Below, piece after piece: positions 38,315 through 51,886 of a DNA stretch of 64,000 nt. Position 1 is the first letter of the stretch, and every line of letters begins with the position of its first letter. Location: the NCBI GenBank assembly GCA_964057225.1, contig OZ059897.1:4960001-5024000 (forward strand), in the 5' to 3' direction. Both the position numbers and the translations under genes were made by a program. The DNA comes from Auanema rhodensis. Its lineage: Eukaryota; Nematoda; Chromadorea; Rhabditida; Rhabditidae. Under the pieces are notes generated by a model, which worked only from the letters and a program-made list of their open reading frames with translations, did no database searches and was not told the DNA's origin.

Positions 38315-41130
38315 CTAATATGGACATGGGGAATCTAATTTTGAAAACCGCATCTCTTTATCTTTCACGTGAAGCGAGTTACATACCAAGTGCACATCAC
38401 GTGTACATTTAATTAGCATAAATTAAAGTTCACGTAAATTTCAAAGTCATGGTTACCATGCACCAATATCAATAAAAATTTGTTTTTAGACTAATATGGA
38501 CATGGGGAATCTAATTTTGAAAACCGCATCTCTTTATCTTTCACGTGAAGCGAGTTACATACCAAGTGCACATCACGTGTACATTTAATTAGCATAAATT
38601 AAAGTTCACGTAAATTTCAAAGTCATGGTTACCATGCACCAATATCAATAAAAATTTGTTTTTAGACTAATATGGACATGGGGAAACTAATTTTGAAAAC
38701 CGCATCTCTTTATCTTTCACGTGAAGCAAGTCACATACCAAGTGCACATCACGTGCACATTTAATTAGCATAAATTAAAGTTCACGTAAATTTCAAACTC
38801 ATGGTTACCATGCACCAATATCAATAAAAATTTGTTTTTAGACTAATATGGACATGGGAAATCTAATTTTGAAAACCGCATCTCTTTATCTTTCACGTGA
38901 AGCGAGTTACATACCAAGTGCACATCACGTGCACATTTAATTAGCATAAATTAAAGTTCACGTAAATTTCAAAGTCATGGTTACCATGCACCAATATCAA
39001 TAAAAATTTGTTTTTAGACTAATATGGACATGAGGAATCTAATTTTGAAAACCGCATCTCTTTATCTTTCACGTGAAGCGAGTTACATACCAAGTGCACA
39101 TCACGTGTACATTTAATTAGCATAAATTAAAGTTCACGTAAATTTCAAACTCATGGTTACCATGCACCAATATCAATAAAAATTTGTTTTTAGACTAATA
39201 TGGACATGGGGAATCTAATTTTGAAAACCGCATCTCTTTATCTTTCACGTGAAGTGAGTTACATACCAAGTGCACAGCACGTGTACATTTAATTAGCATA
39301 AATTAAAGTTCACGTAAATTTCAAAGTCATGGTTACCATGCACCAATATCAATAAAAATTTGTTTTTAGACTAATATGGACATGGGGAATCTAATTTTGA
39401 AAACCGCATCTCTTTATCTTTCACGTGAAGCGAGTTACATACCAAGTGCACATCACGTGTACATTTAATTAGCATAAATTAAAGTTCACGTAAATTTCAA
39501 AGTCATGGTTACCATGCACCAATATCAATAAAAATTTGTTTTTAGACTAACATGGACATGGGGAAACTAATTTTGAAAACCGCATCTCTTTATCTTTCAC
39601 GTGAAGCAAGTCACATACCAAGTGCACATCACGTGCACATTTAATTAGCATAAATTAAAGTTCACGTAAATTTCAAACTCATGGTTACCATGCACCAATA
39701 TCAATAAAAATTTGTTTTTAGACTAATATGGACATGGGAAATCTAATTTTGAAAACCGCATCTCTTTATCTTTCACGTGAAGCGAGTTACATACCAAGTG
39801 CACATCACGTGTACATTTAATTAGCATAAATTAAAGTTCACGTAAATTTCAAACTCATGGTTACCATGCACCAATATCAATAAAAATTTGTTTTTAGACT
39901 AATATGGACATGGGGAATCTAATTTTGAAAACCGCATCTCTTTATCTTTCACGTGAAGTGAGTTACATACCAAGTGCACAGCACGTGTACATTTAATTAG
40001 CATAAATTAAAGTTCACGTAAATTTCAAAGTCATGGTTACCATGCACCAATATCAATAAAAATTTGTTTTTAGACTAATATGGACATGGGGAATCTAATT
40101 TCAAAAACCGCATCTCTTTATCTTTCACGTGAAGCGAGTTACATACCAAGTGCACATCACGTGTACATTTAATTAGCATAAATTAAAGTTCACGTAAATT
40201 TCAAAGTCATGGTTACCATGCACCAATATCAATAAAAATTTGTTTTTAGACTAATATGGACATGGGGAATCTAATTTTGAAAACCGCATCTCTTTATCTT
40301 TCACGTGAAGTGAGTTACATACCAAGTGTACATCACGTGCACATTTAATTAGCATAAATTAAAGTTCACGTAAATTTCAAAGTCATGGTTACCATGCACC
40401 AATATCAATAAAAATTTGTTTTTAGACTAATATGGACATGGGGAATCTAATATTGAAATTCGCATCTCTTTATCTTTCACGTGAAGCAAGTTACATACCA
40501 AGTGCACATCACGTGTACATTTAATTAGCATAAATTAAAGTTCACGTAAATTTCAAAGTCATGGTTACCATGCACCAATATCAATAAAAATTTGTTTTTA
40601 GACTAATATGCACATGGGGAATCTAATTTTAAAAACCGCATCTCTTTATCTTTCACGTGAAGTGAGTTACATACCAAGTGCACAGCACGTGTACATTTAA
40701 TTAGCATAAATTAAAGTTCACGTAAATTTCAAAGTCATGGTTACCATGCACTAATATCAATAAAAATTTGTTTTTAGACTAATATGGACATGGGGAATCT
40801 AATTTTGAAAACCGCATCTCTTTATCTTTTACGTGAAGCAAGTTACGAACCAAGTGCACATCACGTGTACATTTAATTAGCATAAATTAAGGTTCACGTA
40901 AATTTCAAAGTCATGGTTACCATGCACCAATATCAATAAAAATTTGTTTTTAGACTAATATGGACATGGGGAATCTAATTTTGAAAACCGCATCTCTTTA
41001 TCTTTCACGTGAAGCGAGTTACATACCAAGTGCACATCACGTGTACATTTAATTAGCATAAATTAAAGTTCACGTAAATTTCAAAGTCATGGTTACCATG
41101 CACCAATATCAATAAAAATTTGTTTTTAGA
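38315..41130 (+). repeat. Mixed monomers with a partial 5-mer/4-mer duplication
   Basis: Units at 38667-39546 (a 'gggaaac' caagtcac unit, a 'gggaaat' unit, a 'gaggaat' unit with 'caaactc', a d-like unit and a CGAG unit) are followed by a four-unit version at 39547-40250. In the shorter version the 'gggaaat' head and 'caaactc' tail lie in one unit (39723). From 40251 the types change: 'gtgtacatcacgtgcac', 'aatattgaaattcgc' (near 40450), 'atgcacatgg' (40603), and a unit with 'ttttacgtg' and 'acgaacc' (40779). Confidence 0.78.
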
Positions 41131-44100
41131 CTAATATGCACATGGGGAATCTAATTTTAAAAACCGCATCTCTTTATCTTTCACGTGAAGTAAGTTACAT
41201 ACCAAGTGTACAGCACGTGTACATTTAATTCGCATAAATTAAAGTTCACGTAAATTTCAAAGTCATGGTTACCATGCACTAATATCAATAAAAAAAATTT
41301 GTTTTTAGACTAATATGGACATGGGGAATCTAATTTTGAAAACCGCATCTCTTTATCTTTCACGTGAAGCAAGTTACATACCAAGTGCACATCACGTGCA
41401 CATTTAATTAGCATAAATTAAAGTTCACGTAAATTTCAAAGTCATGGTTACCATGCACCAATATCAATAAAAATTTGTTTTAGACTAATATGGACATGGG
41501 GAATCTAATTTTGAAAACCGCATCTCTTTATCTTTCACGTGAAGTGAGTTACATACCAAGTGCACATCACGTGTACATTTAATTAGCATAAATTAAAGTT
41601 CACGTAAATTTCAAAGTCATGGTTACCATGCACCAATAACAATAAAAATTTGTTTTTAGACTAATATGGACATGGGGAATCTAATTTTGAAAACCGCATC
41701 TCTTTATCTTTAACGTGAAGCGAGTTACATACCAAGTGCACATCACGTGTACATTTAATTAGCATAAATTAAAGTTCACGTAAATTTCAAAGTCATGGTT
41801 ACCATGCACCAATATCAATAAAAATTTGTTTTTAGACTAATATGGACATGGGGAATCTAATTTTGAAAACCGCATCTCTTTATCTTTCACGTGAAGCGAG
41901 TTACATACCAAGCGCACATCACGTGTACATTTAATTAGCATAAATTAAAGTTCACGTAAATTTCAAAGTCATGGTTACCATGCACCAATATCAATAAAAA
42001 TTTGTTTTTAGACTAATATGCACATGGGGAATCTAATTTCAAAAACCGCATCTCTTTATCTTTCACGTGAAGTGAGTTACATACCAAGTGCACAGCACGT
42101 GTACATTTAATTAGCATAAATTAAAGTTCACGTAAATTTCAAAGTCATGGTTACCATGCACCAATATCAATAAAAATTTGTTTTTAGACTAATATGCACA
42201 TGGGGAATCTAATTTTAAAAACCGCATCTCTTTATCTTTCACGTGAAGTGAGTTACATACCAAGTGCACAGCACGTGTACATTTAATTAGCATAAATTAA
42301 AGTTCACGTAAATTTCAAAGTCATGGTTACCATGCACTAATATCAATAAAAATTTGTTTTTAGACTAATATGGACATGGGGAATCTAATTTTGAAAACCG
42401 CATCTCTTTATCTTTCACGTGAAGCAAGTTACATACCAAGTGCATATCACGTGCACATTTAATTAGCATAAATTAAAGTTCACGTAAATTTCAAACTCAT
42501 GGTTACCATGCACCAATATCAATAAAAATTTGTTTTTAGACTAATATGGACATGGGGAATCTAATTTTGAAAACCGCATCTCTTTATCTTTCACGTGAAG
42601 TGAGTTACATACCAAGTGCACATCACGTGTACATTTAATTAGCATAAATTAAAGTTCACGTAAATTTCAAAGTCATGGTTACCATGCACTAATATCAATA
42701 AAAAAAATTTGTTTTTAGACTAATATGGACATGGGGAATCTAATTTTGAAAACCGCATCTCTTTATCTTTCACGTGAAGTGAGTTACATACCAAGTGCAT
42801 ATCACGTGCACATTTAATTAGCATAAATTAAAGTTCACGTAAATTTCAAACTCATGGTTACCATGCACCAATATCAATAAAAATTTGTTTTTAGACTAAT
42901 ATGCACATGGGGAATCTAATTTTAAAAACCGCATCTCTTTATCTTTCACGTGAAGTGAGTTACATACCAAGTGTACAGCACGTGTACATTTAATTAGCAT
43001 AAATTAAAGTTCACGTAAATTTCAAAGTCATGGTTACCATGCACTAATATCAATAAAAAAAATTTGTTTTTAGACTAATATGGACATGGGGAATCTAATT
43101 TTGAAAACCGCATCTCTTTATCTTTCACGTGAAGCAAGTTACATACCAAGTGCACATCACGTGCACATTTAATTTGCATAAATTAAAGTTCACGTAAATT
43201 TCAAAGTCATGGTTACCATGCACCAATATCAATAAAAATTTGTTTTTAGACTAATATGGACATGGGGAATCTAATTTTGAAAACCGCATCTCTTTATCTT
43301 TCACGTGAAGTGAGTTACATACCAAGTGCACATCACGTGTACATTTAATTAGCATAAATTAAAGTTCACGTAAATTTCAAAGTCATGGTTACCATGCACC
43401 AATAACAATAAAAATTTGTTTTTAGACTAATATGGACATGGGGAATCTAATTTTGAAAACCGCATCTCTTTATCTTTCACGTGAAGCGAGTTACATACCA
43501 AGTGCACATCACGTGTACATTTAATTAGCATAAATTAAAGTTCACGTAAATTTCAAAGTCATGGTTACCATGCACCAATATCAATAAAAATTTGTTTTTA
43601 GACTAATATGGACATGGGGAATCTAATTTTGAAAACCGCATCTCTTTATCTTTCACGTGAAGCGAGTTACATACCAAGCGCACATCACGTGTACATTTAA
43701 TTAGCATAAATTAAAGTTCACGTAAATTTCAAAGTCATGGTTACCATGCACCAATATCAATAAAAATTTGTTTTTAGACTAATATGCACATGGGGAATCC
43801 AATTTCAAAAACCGCATCTCTTTATCTTTCACGTGAAGTGAGTTACATACCAAGTGCACAGCACGTGTACATTTAATTAGCATAAATTAAAGTTCACGTA
43901 AATTTCAAAGTCATGGTTACCATGCACTAATATCAATAAAAATTTGTTTTTAGACTAATATGGACATGGGGAATCTAATTTTGAAAACCGCATCTCTTTA
44001 TCTTTCACGTGAAGCGAGTTACATACCAAGCGCACATCACGTGTACATTTAATTAGCATAAATTAAAGTTCACGTAAATTTCAAAGTCATGGTTACCATG

Positions 44101-45010
44101 CACCAATATCAATAAAAATTTGTTTTTAGACTAATATGCACATGGGGAATCTAATTTTAAAAACCGCATCTCTTTATCTTTCACGTGAAGTGAGTTACAT
44201 ACCAAGTGCACAGCACGTGTACATTTAATTAGCATAAATTAAAGTTCACGTAAATTTCAAAGTCATGGTTACCATGCACTAATATCAATAAAAATTTGTT
44301 TTTAGACTAATATGGACATGGGGAATCTAATTTTGAAAACCGCATCTCTTTATCTTTCACGTGAAGCAAGTTACATACCAAGTGCATATCACGTGCACAT
44401 TTAATTAGCATAAATTAAAGTTCACGTAAATTTCAAACTCATGGTTACCATGCACCAATATCAATAAAAATTTGTTTTTAGACTAATATGGACATGGGGA
44501 ATCTAATTTTGAAAACCGCATCTCTTTATCTTTCACGTGAAGTGAGTTACATACCAAGTGCACATCACGTGTACATTTAATTAGCATAAATTAAAGTTCA
44601 CGTAAATTTCAAAGTCATGGTTACCATGCACCAATATCAATAAAAATTTGTTTTTAGACTAATATGGACATGGGGAATCTAATTTTGAAAACCGCATCTC
44701 TTTATCTTTCACGTGAAGCAAGTTACATACCAAGTGCATAGCACGTGTACATTTAATTAGCATAAATTAAAGTTCACGTAAATTTCAAAGTCATGGTTAC
44801 CATGCACCAATATCAATAAAAATTTGTTTTTAGACTAATATGGACATGGGGAATCTAATTGTGAAAACCGCATCTCTTTATCTTTCACGTGAAGCGAGTT
44901 ACATACCAAGTGCACATCACGTGTACATTTAATTAACATAAATTAAAGTTCACGTAAATTTCAAACTCATGGTTACCATGCACCAATATCAATAAAAATT
45001 TGTTTTTAGA
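41131..45010 (+). repeat. A-tract-expanded satellite domain
   Basis: Three units here are 179 bp (41131, 42541, 42896) because the 'aataaaaattt' tract has eight consecutive As instead of five. One unit (41310) is 175 bp because its T-tract lost one T. Common variants are 'atgcacatgg' heads, 'ttttaaaaacc' or 'tttcaaaaacc', 'aagcgcac', 'gcatatcacgtgcac', 'aatttgcat' and 'catgcact'. The ordered series starting with an 'aataacaat' unit at 41485 recurs in altered form at 43251, indicating an imperfect HOR of about ten units. Confidence 0.82.
42541..43074 (+). repeat. A-tract length variants flanking a normal unit (179-176-179)
   Basis: Units at 42541 and 42896 have eight As in the terminal A-tract and are 179 bp; the unit between is 176 bp. 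The same 179-176-179 triplet recurs at 46067-46600 and 48889-49422. A further single 179-bp unit lies at 41131. All carry 'catgcact' before the tract. This suggests one expansion event copied by segmental duplication, not independent slippage. Confidence 0.9.
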
Positions 45011-47832
45011 CTAATATGGACATGGGGAATCTAATTTTGAAAACCACATCTCTTTATCTTTCACGTGAAGTGGGTTACATACCAAGTGCACATCACGTGT
45101 ACATTTAATTAGCATAAATTAAAGTTCACGTAAATTTCAAAGTCATGGTTACCATGCACCAATATCAATAACAATTTGTTTTTAGACTAATATGGACATG
45201 GGGAATCTAATTTTAAAAACCGCATCTCTTTATCTTTCACGTGAAGCAAGTTACATACCAAGTGCACAGCACGTGTACATTTAATTAGCATAAATTAAAG
45301 TTCACGTAAATTTCAAAGTCATGGTTACCATGCACCAATATCAATAAAAATTTATTTTTAGACTAATATGGACATGGGGAATCTAATTTTGAAAACCGCA
45401 TCTCTTTATCTTTCACGTGAAGTGGGTTACATACCAAGTGCACATCACGTGTACATTTAATTAGCATAAATTAAAGTTAACGTAAATTTCAAAGTCATGG
45501 TTACCATGCACCAATATCAATAAAAATTTGTATTTAGACTAATATGGACATGGGGAATCTAATTTTGAAAACCGCATCTCTTTATCTTTCACGTGAAGTG
45601 GGTTACATACCAAGTGCACATCACGTGTACATTTAATTAGCATAAATTAAAGTTAACGTAAATTTCAAAGTCATGGTTACCATGCACCAATATCAATAAA
45701 AATTTGTATTTAGACTAATATGGACATGGGGAATCTAATTTTGAAAACCGCATCTCTTTATCTTTCACGTGAAGCGAGTTACATACCAAGTGCACATCAC
45801 GTGTACATTTAATTAGCATAAATTAAAGTTCACGTAAATTTCAAAGTCATGGTTACCATGCACTAATATCAATAAAAATTTGTTTTTAGACTAATATGGA
45901 CATGGGGAATCTAATTTTGAAAACCGCATCTCTTTATCTTTCACGTGAAGCAAGTTACATACCAAGTGCATATCACGTGCACATTTAATTAGCATAAATT
46001 AAAGTTCACGTAAATTTCAAACTCATGGTTACCATGCACCAATATCAATAAAAATTTGTTTTTAGACTAATATGGACATGGGGAATCTAATTTTGAAAAC
46101 CGCATCTCTTTATCTTTCACGTGAAGTGAGTTACATACCAAGTGCACATCACGTGTACATTTAATTAGCATAAATTAAAGTTCACGTAAATTTCAAAGTC
46201 ATGGTTACCATGCACTAATATCAATAAAAAAAATTTGTTTTTAGACTAATATGGACATGGGGAATCTAATTTTGAAAACCGCATCTCTTTATCTTTCACG
46301 TGAAGTGAGTTACATACCAAGTGCATATCACGTGCACATTTAATTAGCATAAATTAAAGTTCACGTAAATTTCAAACTCATGGTTACCATGCACCAATAT
46401 CAATAAAAATTTGTTTTTAGACTAATATGCACATGGGGAATCTAATTTTAAAAACCGCATCTCTTTATCTTTCACGTGAAGTGAGTTACATACCAAGTGT
46501 ACAGCACGTGTACATTTAATTAGCATAAATTAAAGTTCACGTAAATTTCAAAGTCATGGTTACCATGCACTAATATCAATAAAAAAAATTTGTTTTTAGA
46601 CTAATATGGACATGGGGAATCTAATTTTGAAAACCGCATCTCTTTATCTTTCACGTGAAGCAAGTTACATACCAAGTGCACATCACGTGCACATTTAATT
46701 TGCATAAATTAAAGTTCACGTAAATTTCAAACTCATGGTTACCATGCACCAATATCAATAAAAATTTGTTTTTAGACTAATATGGACATGGGGAATCTAA
46801 TTTTGAAAACCACATCTCTTTATCTTTCACGTGAAGTGGGTTACATACCAAGTGCACATCACGTGTACATTTAATTAGCATAAATTAAAGTTCACGTAAA
46901 TTTCAAAGTCATGGTTACCATGCACCAATATCAATAACAATTTGTTTTTAGACTAATATGGACATGGGGAATCTAATTTTAAAAACCGCATCTCTTTATC
47001 TTTCACGTGAAGCAAGTTACATACCAAGTGCACAGCACGTGTACATTTAATTAGCATAAATTAAAGTTCACGTAAATTTCAAAGTCATGGTTACCATGCA
47101 CCAATATCAATAAAAATTTATTTTTAGACTAATATGGACATGGGGAATCTAATTTTGAAAACCGCATCTCTTTATCTTTCACGTGAAGTGGGTTACATAC
47201 CAAGTGCACATCACGTGTACATTTAATTAGCATAAATTAAAGTTAACGTAAATTTCAAAGTCATGGTTACCATGCACCAATATCAATAAAAATTTGTATT
47301 TAGACTAATATGGACATGGGGAATCTAATTTTGAAAACCGCATCTCTTTATCTTTCACGTGAAGCGAGTTACATACCAAGTGCACATCACGTGTACATTT
47401 AATTAGCATAAATTAAAGTTCACGTAAATTTCAAAGTCATGGTTACCATGCACCAATATCAATAAAAATTTGTTTTTAGACTAATATGGACATGGGGAAT
47501 CTAATATTGAAAACCGCATCTCTTTATCTTTCACGTGAAGCAAGTTACATCCCAAGTGCACATCACGTGTACATTTAATTAGCATAAATTAAAGTTCACG
47601 TAAATTTCAAAGTCATGGTTACCATGCACCAATATCAATAAAAATTTGTTTTTAGACTAATATGGATATGGGGAATCTAATTTTGAAAACCGCATCTCTT
47701 TATCTTTCACGTGAAGCGAGTTACATACCAAGTGCACATCACGTGTACATTTAATTAACATAAATTAAAGTTCACGTAAATTTCAAACTCATGGTTACCA
47801 TGCACCAATATCAATAAAAATTTGTTTTTAGA
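45011..47832 (+). repeat. 2822-bp (16-monomer) HOR, copy 1
   Basis: Sixteen units, two of them 179 bp (46067, 46422), give 2822 bp. Markers: i ('accacatc', 'ataacaat'), j with 'aatttattttt' near 45351, two 'gttaacg' units ending 'ttgtattta' (near 45530 and 45706), a CGAG unit ending 'cact', 'gcatatc' units, an 'aatttgcat' unit (46601), then i-j-b again, CGAG, a 'taatattg'/'catccc' unit (47481) and a 'ggatatg' unit (47657). Confidence 0.9.
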
Positions 47833-50654
47833 CTAATATGGACATGGGGAATCTAATTTTGAAAACCACATCTCTTTATCTTTCACGTGAAGTGGGTTAC
47901 ATACCAAGTGCACATCACGTGTACATTTAATTAGCATAAATTAAAGTTCACGTAAATTTCAAAGTCATGGTTACCATGCACCAATATCAATAACAATTTG
48001 TTTTTAGACTAATATGGACATGGGGAATCTAATTTTAAAAACCGCATCTCTTTATCTTTCACGTGAAGCAAGTTACATACCAAGTGCACAGCACGTGTAC
48101 ATTTAATTAGCATAAATTAAAGTTCACGTAAATTTCAAAGTCATGGTTACCATGCACCAATATCAATAAAAATTTATTTTTAGACTAATATGGACATGGG
48201 GAATCTAATTTTGAAAACCGCATCTCTTTATCTTTCACGTGAAGTGGGTTACATACCAAGTGCACATCACGTGTACATTTAATTAGCATAAATTAAAGTT
48301 AACGTAAATTTCAAAGTCATGGTTACCATGCACCAATATCAATAAAAATTTGTATTTAGACTAATATGGACATGGGGAATCTAATTTTGAAAACCGCATC
48401 TCTTTATCTTTCACGTGAAGTGGGTTACATACCAAGTGCACATCACGTGTACATTTAATTAGCATAAATTAAAGTTAACGTAAATTTCAAAGTCATGGTT
48501 ACCATGCACCAATATCAATAAAAATTTGTATTTAGACTAATATGGACATGGGGAATCTAATTTTGAAAACCGCATCTCTTTATCTTTCACGTGAAGCGAG
48601 TTACATACCAAGTGCACATCACGTGTACATTTAATTAGCATAAATTAAAGTTCACGTAAATTTCAAAGTCATGGTTACCATGCACTAATATCAATAAAAA
48701 TTTGTTTTTAGACTAATATGGACATGGGGAATCTAATTTTGAAAACCGCATCTCTTTATCTTTCACGTGAAGCAAGTTACATACCAAGTGCATATCACGT
48801 GCACATTTAATTAGCATAAATTAAAGTTCACGTAAATTTCAAACTCATGGTTACCATGCACCAATATCAATAAAAATTTGTTTTTAGACTAATATGGACA
48901 TGGGGAATCTAATTTTGAAAACCGCATCTCTTTATCTTTCACGTGAAGTGAGTTACATACCAAGTGCACATCACGTGTACATTTAATTAGCATAAATTAA
49001 AGTTCACGTAAATTTCAAAGTCATGGTTACCATGCACTAATATCAATAAAAAAAATTTGTTTTTAGACTAATATGGACATGGGGAATCTAATTTTGAAAA
49101 CCGCATCTCTTTATCTTTCACGTGAAGTGAGTTACATACCAAGTGCATATCACGTGCACATTTAATTAGCATAAATTAAAGTTCACGTAAATTTCAAACT
49201 CATGGTTACCATGCACCAATATCAATAAAAATTTGTTTTTAGACTAATATGCACATGGGGAATCTAATTTTAAAAACCGCATCTCTTTATCTTTCACGTG
49301 AAGTGAGTTACATACCAAGTGTACAGCACGTGTACATTTAATTAGCATAAATTAAAGTTCACGTAAATTTCAAAGTCATGGTTACCATGCACTAATATCA
49401 ATAAAAAAAATTTGTTTTTAGACTAATATGGACATGGGGAATCTAATTTTGAAAACCGCATCTCTTTATCTTTCACGTGAAGCAAGTTACATACCAAGTG
49501 CACATCACGTGCACATTTAATTTGCATAAATTAAAGTTCACGTAAATTTCAAACTCATGGTTACCATGCACCAATATCAATAAAAATTTGTTTTTAGACT
49601 AATATGGACATGGGGAATCTAATTTTGAAAACCACATCTCTTTATCTTTCACGTGAAGTGGGTTACATACCAAGTGCACATCACGTGTACATTTAATTAG
49701 CATAAATTAAAGTTCACGTAAATTTCAAAGTCATGGTTACCATGCACCAATATCAATAACAATTTGTTTTTAGACTAATATGGACATGGGGAATCTAATT
49801 TTAAAAACCGCATCTCTTTATCTTTCACGTGAAGCAAGTTACATACCAAGTGCACAGCACGTGTACATTTAATTAGCATAAATTAAAGTTCACGTAAATT
49901 TCAAAGTCATGGTTACCATGCACCAATATCAATAAAAATTTATTTTTAGACTAATATGGACATGGGGAATCTAATTTTGAAAACCGCATCTCTTTATCTT
50001 TCACGTGAAGTGGGTTACATACCAAGTGCACATCACGTGTACATTTAATTAGCATAAATTAAAGTTAACGTAAATTTCAAAGTCATGGTTACCATGCACC
50101 AATATCAATAAAAATTTGTATTTAGACTAATATGGACATGGGGAATCTAATTTTGAAAACCGCATCTCTTTATCTTTCACGTGAAGCGAGTTACATACCA
50201 AGTGCACATCACGTGTACATTTAATTAGCATAAATTAAAGTTCACGTAAATTTCAAAGTCATGGTTACCATGCACCAATATCAATAAAAATTTGTTTTTA
50301 GACTAATATGGACATGGGGAATCTAATATTGAAAACCGCATCTCTTTATCTTTCACGTGAAGCAAGTTACATCCCAAGTGCACATCACGTGTACATTTAA
50401 TTAGCATAAATTAAAGTTCACGTAAATTTCAAAGTCATGGTTACCATGCACCAATATCAATAAAAATTTGTTTTTAGACTAATATGGATATGGGGAATCT
50501 AATTTTGAAAACCGCATCTCTTTATCTTTCACGTGAAGCGAGTTACATACCAAGTGCACATCACGTGTGCATTTAATTAGCATAAATTAAAGTTCACGTA
50601 AATTTCAAAATCATGGTTACCATGCACCAATATCAATAAAAATTTGTTTCTAGA
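47833..50654 (+). repeat. 2822-bp (16-monomer) HOR, copy 2
   Basis: Repeats copy 1 offset by 2822 bp, including both 8-A units (48889, 49244), the paired 'ttgtattta' units (48185, 48361), the 'aatttgcat' unit (49423) and the 'catccc' unit (50303). The last unit (50479) starts like its counterpart ('ggatatg') but ends differently: CACGTGTGC near 50564 and 'caaaatcatgg' near 50606. The HOR boundary therefore falls inside this monomer. Confidence 0.9.
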
Positions 50655-51358
50655 CTAATATGCACATGGTGAATCTAATTTTAAAAACCGCATCTCTTTA
50701 TCTTTCACGTGAAGTGAGTTACATACCAAGTGCACAGCACGTGTACATTTAATTAGCATAAATTAAAGTTCACGTAAATTTCAAAGTCATGGTTACCATG
50801 CATTAATATCAATAAAAATTTGTTTTTAGACTAATATGGACATGGGGAATCTAATTTTGATAACCGCATCTCTTTATCTTTCACGTGAAGCAAGTTACAT
50901 ACCAAGTGCACATCACGTGCACATTTAATTAGCATAAATTAAAGTTCACGTAAATTTCAAAGTCATGGTTACCATGCACCAATATCAATAAAAATTTGTT
51001 TTTAGACTAATATGGACATGGGGAATCTAATTTTGAAAACCGCATCTCTTTATCTTTCACGTGAAGCGAGTTACATACCAAGTGCACATCACGTGTACAT
51101 TTAATTAGCATAAATTGAAGTTCACGTAAATTTCAAAGTCATGGTTACCATGCACCAATATCAATAAAAATTTGTTTTTAGACTAATATGGACATGGGGA
51201 ATCTAATTTTGAAAACCGCGTCTCTTTATCTTTCACGTGAAGCGAGTTACATACCAAGTGCACATCACGTGTACATTTAATTAGCATAAATTAAAGTTCA
51301 CGTAAATTTCAAAGTCATGGTTACCATGCACCAATATCAATAAAAATTTGTTTTTAGA
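50479..51358 (+). repeat. Five-unit block duplicated 11,088 bp away
   Basis: Units carry a linked series of rare bases: CACGTGTGC with 'caaaatcatgg' (50479), an 'atgcacatgg' head (50655), CACGTGCAC (50831), 'aaattgaag' near 51113 and 'accgcgtc' near 51217. The same series occurs at 61567-62446, exactly 63 units downstream. Private differences between copies include 'ttgtttctag' (near 50646), 'catggtgaat' (near 50665) and 'ttgataacc' (near 50858). Confidence 0.85.
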
Positions 51359-51886
51359 CTAATATGGACATGGGGAATCTAATTGTGAAAACCGCATCTC
51401 TTTATCTTTCACGTGAAGCGAGTTACATACCAAGTGCACATCACGTGTACATTTAATTAACATAAATTAAAGTTCACGTAAATTTCAAAGTCATGGTTAC
51501 CATGCACCAATATCAATAAAAATTTGTTTTTAGACTAATATGGACATGGGGAATCTAATTTTGAAAACCGCATCTCTTTATCTTTCACGTGAAGCGAGTT
51601 ACATACCAAGTGCACAGCACGTGTACATTTAATTAGCATAAATTAAAGTTCACGTAAATTTCAAAGTCATGGTTACCATGCACCAATATCAATAAAAATT
51701 TGTTTTTAGACTAATATGGACATGGGGAATCTAATTTTGAAAACCGCATCTCTTTATCTTTCACGTGAAGCGAGTTACATACCAAGTGCACATCACGTGT
51801 ACATTTAATTAGCATAAATTAAAGTTCACGTAAATTTCAAAGTCATGGTTACCATGCACCAATATCAATAAAAATTTGTTTTTAGA
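51359..51886 (+). repeat. Three common-type monomers
   Basis: A unit with 'aattgtg' and 'ttaacat' but 'caaagtc' (51359), a CGAG 'acagc' unit (51535) and a CGAG 'acatc' unit (51711). They bridge the duplicated block to the left and the HOR domain to the right. The first unit combines the front of an n-type unit with the tail of the common type. Confidence 0.65.
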
